From NCBI RefSeq assembly GCF_025149945.1, contig NZ_JALXVH010000006.1:20756-84755 (forward strand): a stretch of DNA of 64,000 bases, read 5' to 3'. Under the pieces are notes generated by a model. That model did no database searches. It had not been told where the DNA came from and was given only the letters and a program-made list of their open reading frames with translations. This stretch comes from Kocuria sp. p3-SID1428 (GTDB lineage: Bacteria > Actinomycetota > Actinomycetes > Actinomycetales > Micrococcaceae). A program made the translations under genes and the position numbers. Positions within the stretch are counted from its first letter, which is position 1. Every line of letters starts with the position of its first letter. Shown here piece after piece: positions 39,291-47,996 of this stretch.

Positions 39291-39328
39291 ACCCGGCCCC
39301 GTCGCGATCCTTCGCGGCGGGGCCGGGT
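39291..39328. terminator. Terminator between the Bax-inhibitor-like and nitroreductase genes
   Basis: ACCCGGCCCCG (39291-39301) pairs with CGGGGCCGGGT (39318-39328), with CGCGA/TCGCG inside, followed by ATTTGC. Shared by convergent genes. Confidence 0.8.
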
Positions 39329-39345
39329 ATTTGCGGTCTCCATGC

Positions 39346-39948
39346 TCAGTCGAGGAACTCGAGCGGGACCCGCGGCCTGCGTGTCGCATTGGCCAGGCGG
39401 GTCTCCTCGACGGGGACGCGCCCGATGAACAGCCAGCCCAGGATCTCCTCGCGCTCCGAGAGGCCGTAGTAGTCGTGCAGGACCTCCTGATCGGGCGATT
39501 CGCGCGGCGCCCACTGCACGCCCCAGCCGGCGCCGCACAGCGCCGCCTCCAGCACGGTGTGCGCGGCGTGCGCCTCGAGGCGCTGGCGCTTGCGGGACAG
39601 CTGTGCGGCGTCGTCGGGACGGAAGACCAGGGCCAGGGCCATGCCCCCGCGCATGGCGAAGGCGAGCGAGCCGCGGAAGGCCGCCAGGCGTCGCAGCTGC
39701 TTGCCCTTCAGCGGGGCGCTTCCGTCGCCGATGTCCGGAAGGGAGCGCAGCCCGGACAGCGCAGCGGCCAGCTGCGGGGCCTGCGCACGGGTGGTGGCGA
39801 TCAGGCGCCAGCCAGAGGGGTCCTCGGGCGCGGGCCGACCCGCAGCAGCCCGGACGATCTGCTCCAGCTCGGCGCGCGCGGGAGCCTCGGGGAGCAGTGT
39901 GGCGGCGCGTCGACGCTGGGACAGGATTCTCAGGAACGGAGCGGCCAT
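39346..39948 (-). CDS. Nitroreductase-family (YdjA-like) flavoprotein
   Basis: 200-residue FMN-dependent nitroreductase-fold protein. Family features: the N-terminal RRRAATLLPEAPARAELEQIVRAA (normally RRSV/RRSTL), PEDPSGWRLIATT, QRLEAHAAHTVLEAALCGAGWGVQWAP and the closing SEREEILGWLFIGRVP. Compared with typical members the start RRRAAT is slightly altered and the chain is compact. Substrate unknown; such enzymes reduce nitro or quinone compounds with NAD(P)H. It stands alone, divergent from the AI-2E-type gene 111 bases away. Confidence 0.82.
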   Translation of the reverse strand: MAAPFLRILSQRRRAATLLPEAPARAELEQIVRAAAGRPAPEDPSGWRLIATTRAQAPQLAAALSGLRSLPDIGDGSAPLKGKQLRRLAAFRGSLAFAMRGGMALALVFRPDDAAQLSRKRQRLEAHAAHTVLEAALCGAGWGVQWAPRESPDQEVLHDYYGLSEREEILGWLFIGRVPVEETRLANATRRPRVPLEFLD

Positions 39949-40058
39949 GGGGTCATCATCCCACCTTCGGGTCGTGCGCCCCAGTGGATCGCAGAATCCG
40001 GGGCGAACACAGCGAAGGCCACTGCCTGTTCTGACGCAGGAGCTGCCCGAGTGGTGTC

Positions 40059-41675
40059 ATGATGAAGCCCATGACATCAACCACCGGATCCTCGCCCGAA
40101 CGTCGGCGCGGGGCAGAAGTCCAGATGCCCGCAGTCGGCGTGAGCGACGGCCAGAGCGTTCCCGCCGGCGTGCGCGTGGCCGCGGCCTGGTCCTGGCGCA
40201 TCATCGCCGTCATCGCTGGCATCTACGTGCTGGGACGCCTGCTCGGGGCCGTGACGACCGTGCTGATCCCGGTGCTGCTCGCAGCACTCGTGGCGAGCCT
40301 GATCTCTCCCGTCACCCAGGCCCTGCGGCGACTGCGCTTTCCTGCCATCCTGGCCTCGCTGAGCTCGATCCTGGCCCTGTTCCTGGTCGTGTTCGGTCTG
40401 CTGGGTCTGGCCGGGCAGCAGATGATCTCCGGCTTCAGCCAGCTCAGCGACTCGGCCATGGCCGGAGTGAACGCGCTGATCGGCCTGATCGAGGACCTGC
40501 CCTTCGACTTCTCCACGGATCGGCTCAACGAGCTGGTGGATCAGGGCGTGAGCTGGCTGCAGTCCAACTCGGGCGAGATCGCCTCGGGTGCCATGTCCTT
40601 CGGCGCCACGGCCGGCAACTTCCTCACCGGCTTCTTCATCATGGTCTTCACCCTGATCTTCTTCTTGGCCGACGGGGAGCGGATCTGGCTGTTCATCGTG
40701 AAGCTGTTCCCCCGGCCGGCGCAGGCGGCAGTCAACGGATCGGGCCGCAAGGCCTGGATCTCGCTGGGCCAGTACGTGCGCGTGCAGGGCTTCGTGGCGT
40801 TCATCGACGCCGTGGGCATCGGCCTGGGCGCGTTCGTCCTGGGCGTGCCCCTGGCGGTGCCGCTGGCGATCCTGGTGTTCATCGGATCGTGGATCCCGCT
40901 CGTGGGTGCTGTGGTCACCGGCGCGATCGGCGTGCTCGTCGCGCTGGTCGCCAACGGCCCCATGGCCGCACTGGGCATGCTGGCCGTCGTCATCATCGTG
41001 CAGCAGCTCGAGGGCAACGTCCTCCAGCCGCTGATCATGGGCCAGGCGGTCTCCCTGCACCCGCTGGCGGTGTTCCTGGCCGTGGCCGCGGGCTCCGTCG
41101 TCGCGGGCATCCTGGGCGCGCTGTTCGCGGTGCCGCTGCTGGCCATGGTCAACTCCGTGGTCCGCTATCTTTCCAGCAGGGCGTGGGAGCACGATCCGGA
41201 CATCGCCTGGCAGCCCTATCTGTACCCGTGGGAGATACGACGCAAGGCCAAGGCCAAGGAGCTCACGCGCGAGGAGGTGCTCCAGCAGTTCCGCCGCTTC
41301 AGCCGCACTCGCCGCAACGAGGAGGCGAAGTCTCGGAACAAGGAGGCCGAGAAGGACGTCACCCAGCGCGAGCGCGATCGTGCCCTCGAGGCGGCCGAGC
41401 GAGTCTCCGAGGCCGAGCGCCGTCGCCATGCCCGCCAGAAGGAGCACCACGACGTCTCCAAGGACGCCGAGACCCCGCAGGCCAAATCCACTCAGGAACC
41501 CGGCGAGCTCGAGCAGACGCAGGCGGCTCGCATGCCCCAGGGACTGGGAGAGGACGTCGGTGCGGGGTCGCCGGGGGACCGGGTGATCGCGGGAGCGGAT
41601 GACGAGGATCCGACCCCGCCCGAGCAGGACGGCACCGAGGGCGCGGACGGCCCCGGGGACTCCCGCCGGGGCTGA
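40059..41675 (+). CDS. AI-2E-type (TqsA/PerM) permease family protein
   Basis: 538 residues. Residues about 45-385 are the eight-helix AI-2E/PerM domain: VAAAWSWRIIAVIAGIYVLGRLL, LIPVLLAALVASLISPVTQALRR (separate helices), an extracytoplasmic segment (MISGFSQLSDSAM), VFTLIFFLADGERIWLF, VQGFVAFIDAVGIGLGAFVLGVPLAVPLA, and the conserved QQLEGNVLQPLIMGQAVSLHPLAVFLAV. A highly charged 150-residue C-terminal tail (RTRRNEEAKSRNKEAEKDV) looks disordered. Family members are proposed exporters or cation/proton antiporters; the AI-2 role is not assumed. Two ATGs in tandem (40059, 40062) and one at 40071 are possible starts. Confidence 0.87.
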   Translation: MMKPMTSTTGSSPERRRGAEVQMPAVGVSDGQSVPAGVRVAAAWSWRIIAVIAGIYVLGRLLGAVTTVLIPVLLAALVASLISPVTQALRRLRFPAILASLSSILALFLVVFGLLGLAGQQMISGFSQLSDSAMAGVNALIGLIEDLPFDFSTDRLNELVDQGVSWLQSNSGEIASGAMSFGATAGNFLTGFFIMVFTLIFFLADGERIWLFIVKLFPRPAQAAVNGSGRKAWISLGQYVRVQGFVAFIDAVGIGLGAFVLGVPLAVPLAILVFIGSWIPLVGAVVTGAIGVLVALVANGPMAALGMLAVVIIVQQLEGNVLQPLIMGQAVSLHPLAVFLAVAAGSVVAGILGALFAVPLLAMVNSVVRYLSSRAWEHDPDIAWQPYLYPWEIRRKAKAKELTREEVLQQFRRFSRTRRNEEAKSRNKEAEKDVTQRERDRALEAAERVSEAERRRHARQKEHHDVSKDAETPQAKSTQEPGELEQTQAARMPQGLGEDVGAGSPGDRVIAGADDEDPTPPEQDGTEGADGPGDSRRG

Positions 41676-41735
41676 CCGGGGGCGCCGTCGGAACTTGGCC
41701 GCGACCGCGTCGGCCGGACTCGCCCCTCGGGGCCT

Positions 41736-41783
41736 GCGAAAGGCCGCTCCTTCACCGCATGCGGTGTCGGAGCGGCCTTTCGC
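41736..41783 (+). terminator. Terminator after the AI-2E-type gene
   Basis: Perfect 15-bp arms GCGAAAGGCCGCTCC (41736-41750) and GGAGCGGCCTTTCGC (41769-41783), with a second palindrome (CACCGCATGCGGTG) filling the loop. Confidence 0.85.
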
Positions 41784-41790
41784 CTCGTCC

Positions 41791-41796
41791 TAGGAT
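41791..41796 (+). promoter_or_regulatory. -10 element of ilvA
   Basis: TAGGAT, 69 bases before ATG 41866 and right after the terminator. The gene has its own AGGAGGA site. Confidence 0.4.
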
Positions 41797-41865
41797 GGAT
41801 GGCGGCCCGCACCGGCGCCGAGCACGTCCATTGGATGTCGCAGCACCCACGTTCAGGAGGACCCC

Positions 41866-43113
41866 ATGTCGCTGTCCGAGCTTCCCGTCCGGCTCGAGGA
41901 CATCGAGCGCGCCGCGCGGATGCTCGACGGGATCATCGAGCGGACCCCTGTGGCGCACTCCCGGGCGCTGTCGCGGGAGCTGGGTTCCGAGGTGTGGCTC
42001 AAGGCCGAGAACCTGCAGAGGGCGGGATCCTTCAAGGCCCGCGGGGCCTACGTGCGGATGGCGGGGCTGTCCGATCAGGAGAAGGCCCGCGGCGTCATCG
42101 CCGCCTCGGCGGGCAACCATGCTCAGGGCGTGGCGCTGGCGGCCAGCCAGCTCGGGATCCGCGCGCGGATCTACATGCCGCGCGTGGCTGCGCTGCCCAA
42201 GATCGCCGCGACCCAGGACCATGGCGCGGAGGTGGTGCTCTTCGGCTCGAGGGTCGATGAGGCGCTGGCCGAGGCCAAGCGAGTGGCCGAGGAATCCGGC
42301 ATGGTCTTCATCCACCCGTTCGACAACGCGGAGATCGTGGCCGGTCAGGGCACCCTGGGCCTCGAGATCCTCGAGCAGGTCCCGGAGGTAGACACGGTGC
42401 TCACGGGGGTGGGCGGCGGAGGGCTGCTCGCCGGTCTGGCCGTGGCCCTGAAGGCCAAGGCCGCCCGGGGCGGGCGCCCGGTGCGTCTGATCGGCGTGCA
42501 GGCCGAGAACGCGGCCGCCTATCCGCCGTCGCTGGCCGGGGATGCGATCGTCTCCCTGGACCGGGTCTCCACCATCGCCGACGGCATCGCCGTGGGCCAG
42601 CCCGGAGAGCTCCCCTTCGAGATCATCCGCGACCTCGTCGAGGACATCGTGACGGTCTCGGAGGACCGCCTGGCCGAGGCACTGATCTTCCTGCTCGAGC
42701 GCAACAAGCTCGTGGTCGAGCCTGCCGGTGTGGTGGGCGTGGCAGCCCTGCTCGACGGGAGCCTCCAGGAGGTCCATGGCGACCTGGGAACCACGGTCGT
42801 GGTGCTCTCAGGGGGCAACATCGACCCCATGCTCATGCTCAAGGTCATCCAGCGCGGTCTGGCCGCAGCCGGGCGCTATCAGACCCTGAAGATGATGCTC
42901 GTGGATCGCCCCGGCGAGCTGACCCGCATCTCCGGGATCATCTCGGGGCTGGATGCCAACGTGACCGGTGTGGATCACACCCGCATCGGCGGCTCGCTGT
43001 CCATGGGCGATGTCTCCATCACGATCGATATGGAGACCAAGGGCCACGAGCACTCGCGCGCCGTGATCGAGGCTCTTGAGGCGGAGGGCTACGAACCCGT
43101 CGTCGTGCACTGA
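41866..43113 (+). CDS. ilvA: Threonine ammonia-lyase with C-terminal ACT domain
   Basis: PLP enzyme that deaminates threonine to 2-oxobutanoate, the entry to isoleucine. 415 residues: catalytic Lys57 in AGSFKARGAY, SAGNHAQGVALAAS, the phosphate loop GVGGGGLLAG (about 183-192), VLSGGNID, and an ACT regulatory domain from about 335 (LVDRPGELTRISGIISGL). One ACT-type domain at this length fits the catabolic or short biosynthetic type found in actinobacteria, so the biosynthetic name is provisional. AGGAGGACCCC precedes the ATG. Ends before a hairpin shared with greA. Confidence 0.92.
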   Translation: MSLSELPVRLEDIERAARMLDGIIERTPVAHSRALSRELGSEVWLKAENLQRAGSFKARGAYVRMAGLSDQEKARGVIAASAGNHAQGVALAASQLGIRARIYMPRVAALPKIAATQDHGAEVVLFGSRVDEALAEAKRVAEESGMVFIHPFDNAEIVAGQGTLGLEILEQVPEVDTVLTGVGGGGLLAGLAVALKAKAARGGRPVRLIGVQAENAAAYPPSLAGDAIVSLDRVSTIADGIAVGQPGELPFEIIRDLVEDIVTVSEDRLAEALIFLLERNKLVVEPAGVVGVAALLDGSLQEVHGDLGTTVVVLSGGNIDPMLMLKVIQRGLAAAGRYQTLKMMLVDRPGELTRISGIISGLDANVTGVDHTRIGGSLSMGDVSITIDMETKGHEHSRAVIEALEAEGYEPVVVH

Positions 43114-43156
43114 GCCGAGCGGTCCCCCGGCTCGCCCCCGGGGCCGTTCGGCACGA

Positions 43157-43194
43157 CGAAGGCGCCGTCTCCCGAGCGGGAGACGGCGCCTTCG
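43157..43194. terminator. Bidirectional terminator between ilvA and greA
   Basis: 18-bp perfect arms CGAAGGCGCCGTCTCCCG (43157-43174) and CGGGAGACGGCGCCTTCG (43177-43194). It lies between convergent genes. Confidence 0.85.
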
Positions 43195-43206
43195 GCGCGG
43201 GTGGAA

Positions 43207-43713
43207 TCAGCCGCGGAAGGGCTTGGCCTCGAGGATCTCGACCTCGATGGACTTGCCGTTGGGAGCCTCGTAGCTCACCGTGTCGCCGGCCTTGTGGCCG
43301 GTGATCGCAGAGCCCATGGGGGAGCGCGCGGAGTAGACCTCCAGGTCGGAGTCCCCGACGAGGTCCTCGGCGACCTCGCGGGAGCCGAGCAGGAAGGTCA
43401 TCTCGTTGCCGGCGACCTTGGCCGTGACGATCATGCCGGCCTCGACGACGCCGTTGTCCTCGGCGAACTCGCCCACCTTGGCGTTCTCGAGGAGGCTGGT
43501 CAGCTGCTGGATGCGCCCCTCGTTCTTGGACTGCTCCTCGCGCGCGGCGTGGTAGCCGCCGTTCTCCTTGAGGTCGCCCTCATCGCGAGCCGCCTCGATA
43601 CGGTCGACGATCTCCTGGCGGTACGGCCCGGAGATGTGGTCGAGCTCCTTCTTGAGGCGGTCGTAGGCCTCCTGGGTGAGCCAGGCGCCCTCGGTCTCGG
43701 GGGTCTCGGACAC
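43207..43713 (-). CDS. greA: Transcription elongation factor GreA
   Basis: Rescues backtracked RNA polymerase by stimulating transcript cleavage. 168 residues: an N-terminal coiled coil (WLTQEAYDRLKKELDHIS, REEQSKNEGRIQQL) whose tip has the catalytic acidic residues in RDEGDLKENGGYHAA, and a C-terminal FKBP-like domain (VTAKVAGNEMTFLLG, ISPxS-like SARSPMGSAITGHKAGDTVSYEAP). GTG 43713 is preferred: AGAGAAGAG lies upstream and the longer in-frame ATG at 43869 would add a non-conserved Pro/Gly/Arg stretch. A -10 (TACGAT) lies at 43868-43873 on this strand. Confidence 0.95.
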   Translation of the reverse strand: MSETPETEGAWLTQEAYDRLKKELDHISGPYRQEIVDRIEAARDEGDLKENGGYHAAREEQSKNEGRIQQLTSLLENAKVGEFAEDNGVVEAGMIVTAKVAGNEMTFLLGSREVAEDLVGDSDLEVYSARSPMGSAITGHKAGDTVSYEAPNGKSIEVEILEAKPFRG

Positions 43714-43867
43714 GGTGCTCTTCTCTCTGTCTGCGGTGGTCTTGCCGGCACTGCGCCGCGGCCGGGGGTGCGGCCCTCTGCGGCCCCTCGGGGCGGTGCC
43801 GCTGCCTGTCGGGTGCCGGACTCCGGATCCCGGGGGATGCGGGTGCAGCGGATCAGGCAGGAGGCTC

Positions 43868-43873
43868 ATCGTA
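43868..43873 (-). promoter_or_regulatory. -10 element of greA
   Basis: TACGAT on the minus strand, about 155 bases upstream of GTG 43713, implying a long leader. The same hexamer precedes the genes starting at 51572 and 54639. Confidence 0.35.
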
Positions 43874-43943
43874 TCGGAAAGGGTGCGATCTTCAGCACAT
43901 CCATGATCGCGTTGACGACATGTGCAGCGCTCCGGCCGGGGGA

Positions 43944-44375
43944 TCAGTCCAGGTTCCAGCAGCTGTCGACCCGGGCCGTGGTGGCCGGATTGGTGGTGCG
44001 GATGGCCAGGCGATGGGCGCTCGTGCGCTCAGCCTGTGGATCCGCAGGCAGCGTGATCTCCTCATACCCCACGACGGCCCAGTCCTGGTTGAGGGCCTCG
44101 ATCCCGCAGCGCACCGCCCGGTCCGGGTCCCTCGTGACCTCGAAGTCGGCGGTGACCTCTGCCGTGGAGAGGAGGTCGAAGCCCACGTCCTTGGAGGTCG
44201 GGGCGCTGGACTGGCCCTGCACGATCCACACGACGAGCAGAGTGGCCGCCAGCAGCGCGGCCCCGATCAGGCCCCAGCCAGCACGGGCGCTCAGGCGGCG
44301 GCGCGGGCGGAGGTCGTAGCGCTGCTGCAGTGTCGAGTTCCGGCTCGCGGCTGCGGGCTGTCTCGTGTGCGGCAT
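43944..44375 (-). CDS. DUF4307 single-pass membrane protein
   Basis: 143 residues: a polar basic start (MPHTRQPAAASRNSTLQQRYDL, RPRRRLS), one membrane helix (about 36-55, GLIGAALLAATLLVVWIV), and an extracellular domain with FEVTRDPDRAVRCGIEALNQDWAVVGYEEI and a final DSCWNLD. This matches DUF4307, which in Micrococcales sits divergently next to mca, as here. Function unknown. ATG 44375 is fixed by a TAGACT 7 nt upstream and the absence of a Shine-Dalgarno; the open frame continues upstream to 44507 but without family character. Confidence 0.88.
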   Translation of the reverse strand: MPHTRQPAAASRNSTLQQRYDLRPRRRLSARAGWGLIGAALLAATLLVVWIVQGQSSAPTSKDVGFDLLSTAEVTADFEVTRDPDRAVRCGIEALNQDWAVVGYEEITLPADPQAERTSAHRLAIRTTNPATTARVDSCWNLD

Positions 44376-44382
44376 GCGCCCC

Positions 44383-44388
44383 AGTCTA
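44383..44388 (-). promoter_or_regulatory. -10 element of the DUF4307 gene, leaderless
   Basis: TAGACT on the minus strand, 7 nt before ATG 44375. Confidence 0.6.
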
Positions 44389-44449
44389 GTGCCGCCGGGG
44401 GAGGCCGGGGACGGGACGGAGCACCGAGGGAAGGCCCAGTCGAGGCGCG

Positions 44450-44455
44450 TAGGAT
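44450..44455 (+). promoter_or_regulatory. -10 element of mca
   Basis: TAGGAT, about 96 bases before the TTG start of mca. Divergent from the DUF4307 promoter 62 bases away. Confidence 0.4.
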
Positions 44456-44551
44456 CCTCGCAGTGAATGCTGTCGGCCTGTCGCCGGCAGCCCCGTCCGC
44501 TGAGCACTGCCGCTGCGTGCCTGCGCTCCCATCGGAAAGGATCCCGGGATC

Positions 44552-45493
44552 TTGCCTTCGTACTCCGACATGCGTCTGCTCGCCGTCCATGCCCACCCCG
44601 ACGACGAGTCGTCGAAGGGGGCCGCCACGATGGCCCACTACCGTCGGCTGGGGGTCGAGGTCATGGTGGTGACCTGCACCGGCGGAGAGTCCGGCTCGAT
44701 CCTCAACACCGCCATGGACTCCGTGGCCCACGCGCGCCGAGATCTGGCCGGCTACCGCCGTCAGGAGATGGCCCGGGCGGCTGAGGCCCTGGACATCCGC
44801 CACCGCTGGCTCGGCTACACGGACTCCGGACTGCCCGAGGGGGACCCGCTGCCCCCGCTGCCGCCGGCGTGCTTCGCGCTGCAGCCGGTGGATCGGGCCG
44901 CCGCCCCGCTCATCCGGCTGGTCCGCGAGTTCCGCCCGCACGTGATCCTCACCTACGACGAGAACGGCGGCTATCCGCACCCCGATCACATCCAGACCCA
45001 CAACGTGGCCATGCGCGCGTGGCAGAAGGCCGGGGACCCCGAGCACATGCCCGAGCTGGGGCAGGCCTGGCAGCCGCTGAAGCTCTACTACGACCGCGCC
45101 TTCGACCTGGACCGCCTCCAGGCCCTGCACGAGGCGCTGAGGGCCAAGGGCCTGGAGTCCCCGTTCGCCGAGCGCATCGCCCGACGGCTCGAGGCCCGCG
45201 ACACGGAGGGCAACGACTCCGCGCCGAACCAGCACGTCACCACCACCAAGGTGCACTGCGCCGACTGCTTCCCGGTGCGCGACGACGCTCTGCGGGCGCA
45301 CGCGACCCAGGTGGCCCCGGAGTCCTGGTTCTTCGCCATGTCCCCGCAGGACCAGGCCGCCGCCTGGCCGTGGGAGGACTACGTCAGGGCCGAGACCCGG
45401 GTGAGCGCCGCGCTGCCGGAGACCTGCCTGTTCACCGGCATCGTGGACGAGATCCAGCCGGATCCCGAGGACGCCCCCACCTGGCAGATCTGA
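44552..45493 (+). CDS. mca: Mycothiol conjugate amidase Mca
   Basis: Zn-dependent amidase that cleaves mycothiol S-conjugates so that the mercapturic acid can be exported; it points to a mycothiol-using actinobacterium. 313 residues of the LmbE/PIG-L fold: LLAVHAHPDDESSKG (zinc ligands His15 and Asp18), GESGSILN, RHRWLGYTDSGLPEG, LTYDENGGYPHPDHI (third zinc ligand), and a C-terminal PEETCLFTGI-like ALPETCLFTGIVDEI. The start is taken as TTG 44552, since AAAGGA lies about 10 bases upstream and the family has a few residues before RLLAVHAHPDDE; ATG 44570 has no ribosome site. Confidence 0.92.
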   Translation: MPSYSDMRLLAVHAHPDDESSKGAATMAHYRRLGVEVMVVTCTGGESGSILNTAMDSVAHARRDLAGYRRQEMARAAEALDIRHRWLGYTDSGLPEGDPLPPLPPACFALQPVDRAAAPLIRLVREFRPHVILTYDENGGYPHPDHIQTHNVAMRAWQKAGDPEHMPELGQAWQPLKLYYDRAFDLDRLQALHEALRAKGLESPFAERIARRLEARDTEGNDSAPNQHVTTTKVHCADCFPVRDDALRAHATQVAPESWFFAMSPQDQAAAWPWEDYVRAETRVSAALPETCLFTGIVDEIQPDPEDAPTWQI

Positions 45494-45550
45494 GGGCCCC
45501 GCGCCCTGCACAGCTGCCCGAGACCTTCGAAGAGACGAGACCCCACTTCC

Positions 45551-45919
45551 ATGCTGAGCCTGCCGCTGCAGAACTACAACGATGCCACCGACTCCGGTGA
45601 GCTGCGCCCCGGCCTGGAGGCCGAGCAGGTCAGCCCCGGTCTGATCGGCTTCCTGATCACCTTCGTGATGGTCGCCGTGGTCGTGGTGCTGATCGTCGAC
45701 ATGGTGCGCCGTCAGCGTCGCCTGCGCTACCGCGCCGACTACGCCCGAGCCCGGGAGGAGGCCGAGTCCGGGGCCGTGGTCCAGCCCTCCGGGGCATCCT
45801 CTGGCGACCCTCGCGCCGAAGGCGCCGCGACCACCGCCGACGCGCCCGGCGCCCCGCCGGGCGCGCACGAGCGAGCCGACTCGGCCCGAGATCAGGAACG
45901 ACCCCACGGGGGCTCCTGA
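45551..45919 (+). CDS. Small single-pass membrane protein downstream of mca
   Basis: 122 residues. A short extracellular N-terminus (LPLQNYNDATDSGELRPGLEAEQVSPG) is followed by one membrane helix (about 31-51, LIGFLITFVMVAVVVVLIVDM), the basic RRQRRLRYRADYARAREEAE and a disordered Ala/Gly/Glu tail. No known domain, but a protein of this shape commonly follows mca in related genomes. It lies 57 bases after mca, probably in the same operon. Its last codons form the left part of a terminator stem. Confidence 0.75.
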   Translation: MLSLPLQNYNDATDSGELRPGLEAEQVSPGLIGFLITFVMVAVVVVLIVDMVRRQRRLRYRADYARAREEAESGAVVQPSGASSGDPRAEGAATTADAPGAPPGAHERADSARDQERPHGGS

Positions 45920-45932
45920 GGCCCCCGTGGGG
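45902..45932. terminator. Bidirectional terminator overlapping the small membrane gene's end
   Basis: CCCCACGGGGGC (45902-45913) and GCCCCCGTGGGG (45921-45932). The stop codon at 45917-45919 is in the loop. Shared with the convergent PAQR gene. Confidence 0.8.
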
Positions 45933-45955
45933 CGGATCTGCGCAGGAGACGCGGC

Positions 45956-46774
45956 TCAGGGCATCGCGACCACGATCGCGCTCCAGTGGCACACGAAGCC
46001 GATGACGGTGCACGCGTGGAAGACCTCGTGGAAGCCGAAGTGCAGCGGTGCGATCGCCGGGCGCTTCAGCGCGTAGACCACTGCGCCTGCGATGTACGCC
46101 GCGCCGCCGACCGCCAGCAGCACGGTGGCCCCGGGGCTCACGGGCCAGAAGACCGGCAGGTAGGCGACCGCGATGCAGCCCATGACGATGTATAGCGGCG
46201 TGTAGAGCCAGCGCGGGGCGCTCATCCACAGCAGGCGGAAGGCGATCAGTCCCGCCGCGCATGACCAGATGATGATCAGCAGCACCCGCGGGTCCTCGAG
46301 CAGCGCGATCGCCAGCGGCGTGTAGGTGCCTGCGATCAGCAGCGCGATGTTGCAGTGGTCGAACCGGCGCAGGAAGCCGGTGACGCCGGGGGACCAGTAG
46401 CTGCGGTGGTAGATCCCGGAGACCCCGAACAGCAGCAGTCCGCTCACCCCGAAGACGGCGCAGGCGATCCGCAGCTCCAGGCTCGGTGCCAGCAGCACGC
46501 TGAACAGCCCCAGGACGAACACCACCGGGGTGAAGGCGGCATGGATCCAGCCGCGCATCAGCGGCTTGCGCTCGACCGGGGGATGCTGCTCCGTGAATCC
46601 CAGCCGCGACAGCAGCCGGGATCCTGCCACGGAGCGGGTCACGACGGGCAGCTCGAGGCGGCTGCGCCTGCGCGCACGCGAACGGCGGGCGCCGTCGTCG
46701 CGGTCCTGGAGATCCTGGTCCTGGGACCCCTGCGGCCGAGCGTCCTGCGGTGCCTCGGCGGTGTGCGGTGACAT
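45956..46774 (-). CDS. Hemolysin III / PAQR-family membrane protein
   Basis: 272 residues: a 60-residue charged N-terminus rich in Arg and Asp, then seven helices typical of the bacterial PAQR family. Landmarks: MRGWIHAAFTPVVFVLGLF (the first conserved His), GVSGIYHRSYWSPG, FDHCNIALLIAGTYTPLAI and the C-terminal HFGFHEVFHACTVIGFVCHWSAIV with the conserved HEVFH metal site. The name hemolysin is historical; the role is probably membrane homeostasis or hydrolase activity. ATG 46774 is chosen for the GGGAGG 5 bases upstream; ATG 46831 adds 19 residues without a site. Confidence 0.9.
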   Translation of the reverse strand: MSPHTAEAPQDARPQGSQDQDLQDRDDGARRSRARRRSRLELPVVTRSVAGSRLLSRLGFTEQHPPVERKPLMRGWIHAAFTPVVFVLGLFSVLLAPSLELRIACAVFGVSGLLLFGVSGIYHRSYWSPGVTGFLRRFDHCNIALLIAGTYTPLAIALLEDPRVLLIIIWSCAAGLIAFRLLWMSAPRWLYTPLYIVMGCIAVAYLPVFWPVSPGATVLLAVGGAAYIAGAVVYALKRPAIAPLHFGFHEVFHACTVIGFVCHWSAIVVAMP

Positions 46775-47033
46775 GCTGCCTCCCGGCGACGTGCTGTGAT
46801 GATCCGCGGATATGTCACGGACACCTACCATGCTAGGGCGCTGGGCTGCGATCGAGCTGGGTGAGTGCGCTGCCAGGGCAGGACGGGGCGCAAGAGGCAG
46901 CAGATGCGCCGCCCGAGCGGCATCCCCGCGCTATCTTTGGGACAGCGCCGTCGCCGATCCTCGGGGCATCGTGCGGGGCAGATCAGGGTCCGGGCCGCAC
47001 GGCTCGGGTCGAACCGCCAGATGGAGGGGCTGC

Positions 47034-47795
47034 GTGTCCAGGACCCGCCCGCTGTACCGCCTGTACGAGCAGCGGCTCGAGGCGGCGCTGCCGCCCGAGC
47101 AGCTGCCCGGCCACGTGGGGGTGCTCGTGGACGGCAACCGGCGCTGGGCGGAGCAGTCCGGGGGCTCGACCGCAGACGGCCACCGCGCCGGTGCCGAGAA
47201 GATCATCGAGTTCCTGGGCTGGTGCCGGGACCTGGAGATCCCGCATGTCACGCTCTATGTTCTGTCCACCGAGAACCTCAAGCGCCCTGCCGAGGAGCTC
47301 GGGCCGCTGCTGGAGATCATCGCCGAGCTGATGAGCTCGCTGCAGACCCGCAGCCTGTGCCAGGTCCAGGCGGTGGGTGCGCTCGAGATGCTGCCCGACG
47401 ACCTGCGCGGCAGCATCCGCGAGCTCGAGCGCGCCACTGTCGGCAATGACGGCCCCCATCTGAACATCGCGGTCGGCTACGGCGGACGCCAGGAGATCGT
47501 CGATGCCGTGCGCGAGATCTTCGCCGGAGCCCTCGAGCGCGGCGAGGACGTGGCGCAGCTGGTTCAGCACCTGAGCGCCGATGACATCTCCGAGCACCTC
47601 TACACCCGCGGTCAGCCGGACCCCGACCTCCTGATCCGAACCTCGGGGGAGCAGCGGCTCTCGGGCTTCCTGATGTGGCAGTCGGCGTACTCGGAATACC
47701 ACTTCTGCGAGGCGCTGTGGCCGGACTTCCGCTACGTGGACTTCCTGCGCGCGCTGCGCGACTACGCGAACCGGCACCGCCGCTTCGGCGGCTGA
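47034..47795 (+). CDS. uppS: Isoprenyl diphosphate synthase (UppS-like cis-prenyltransferase)
   Basis: Builds Z-polyprenyl diphosphate for cell-wall lipid carriers by adding isopentenyl units. 253 residues: short N-terminus VSRTRPLYRLYEQRLEAALP, catalytic Asp33 in LVDGNRRWAE, GHRAGAEKIIEFLGWCRDL, VTLYVLSTENLKRP, LNIAVGYGGRQEIVDAVRE, and the substrate site DLLIRTSGEQRLSGFLMWQSAYSEYHF (in conserved blocks), ending DFLRALRDYANRHRRFGG. The chain length of its product cannot be read from sequence. GTG 47034 follows GGAGGGG by 5 bases; the in-frame ATG 46812 would add 74 poorly conserved residues. Confidence 0.94.
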   Translation: MSRTRPLYRLYEQRLEAALPPEQLPGHVGVLVDGNRRWAEQSGGSTADGHRAGAEKIIEFLGWCRDLEIPHVTLYVLSTENLKRPAEELGPLLEIIAELMSSLQTRSLCQVQAVGALEMLPDDLRGSIRELERATVGNDGPHLNIAVGYGGRQEIVDAVREIFAGALERGEDVAQLVQHLSADDISEHLYTRGQPDPDLLIRTSGEQRLSGFLMWQSAYSEYHFCEALWPDFRYVDFLRALRDYANRHRRFGG

Positions 47796-47996
47796 TCAGC
47801 GCGGGCGGGTCCGTCCTCGCCCTGTCCGCATCCCGCCTGACGCCGCCGCTGCGGCCTCTGCCGCGGAAATCACACACGTGCAATTCATGCCCCGTTCATA
47901 CCTGCGGCCTCCGCGGTGCTCCGGGGCGTGCCACGTTGGAGCCAGGCGGACCGGCGGATCAGCCAACCGGTAGCCCCACGGCAGGAGGATGCGGCG

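Noticed and set aside
43920-44672. Plus-strand open frame across the DUF4307-mca gap
   Set aside because: It is antisense to DUF4307, runs out of frame into mca and has no domain; the two genes around it are secure.
46812-47033. Longer N-terminus for uppS from ATG 46812
   Set aside because: The added 74 residues are unlike any cis-prenyltransferase, and GTG 47034 has a GGAGGGG site.
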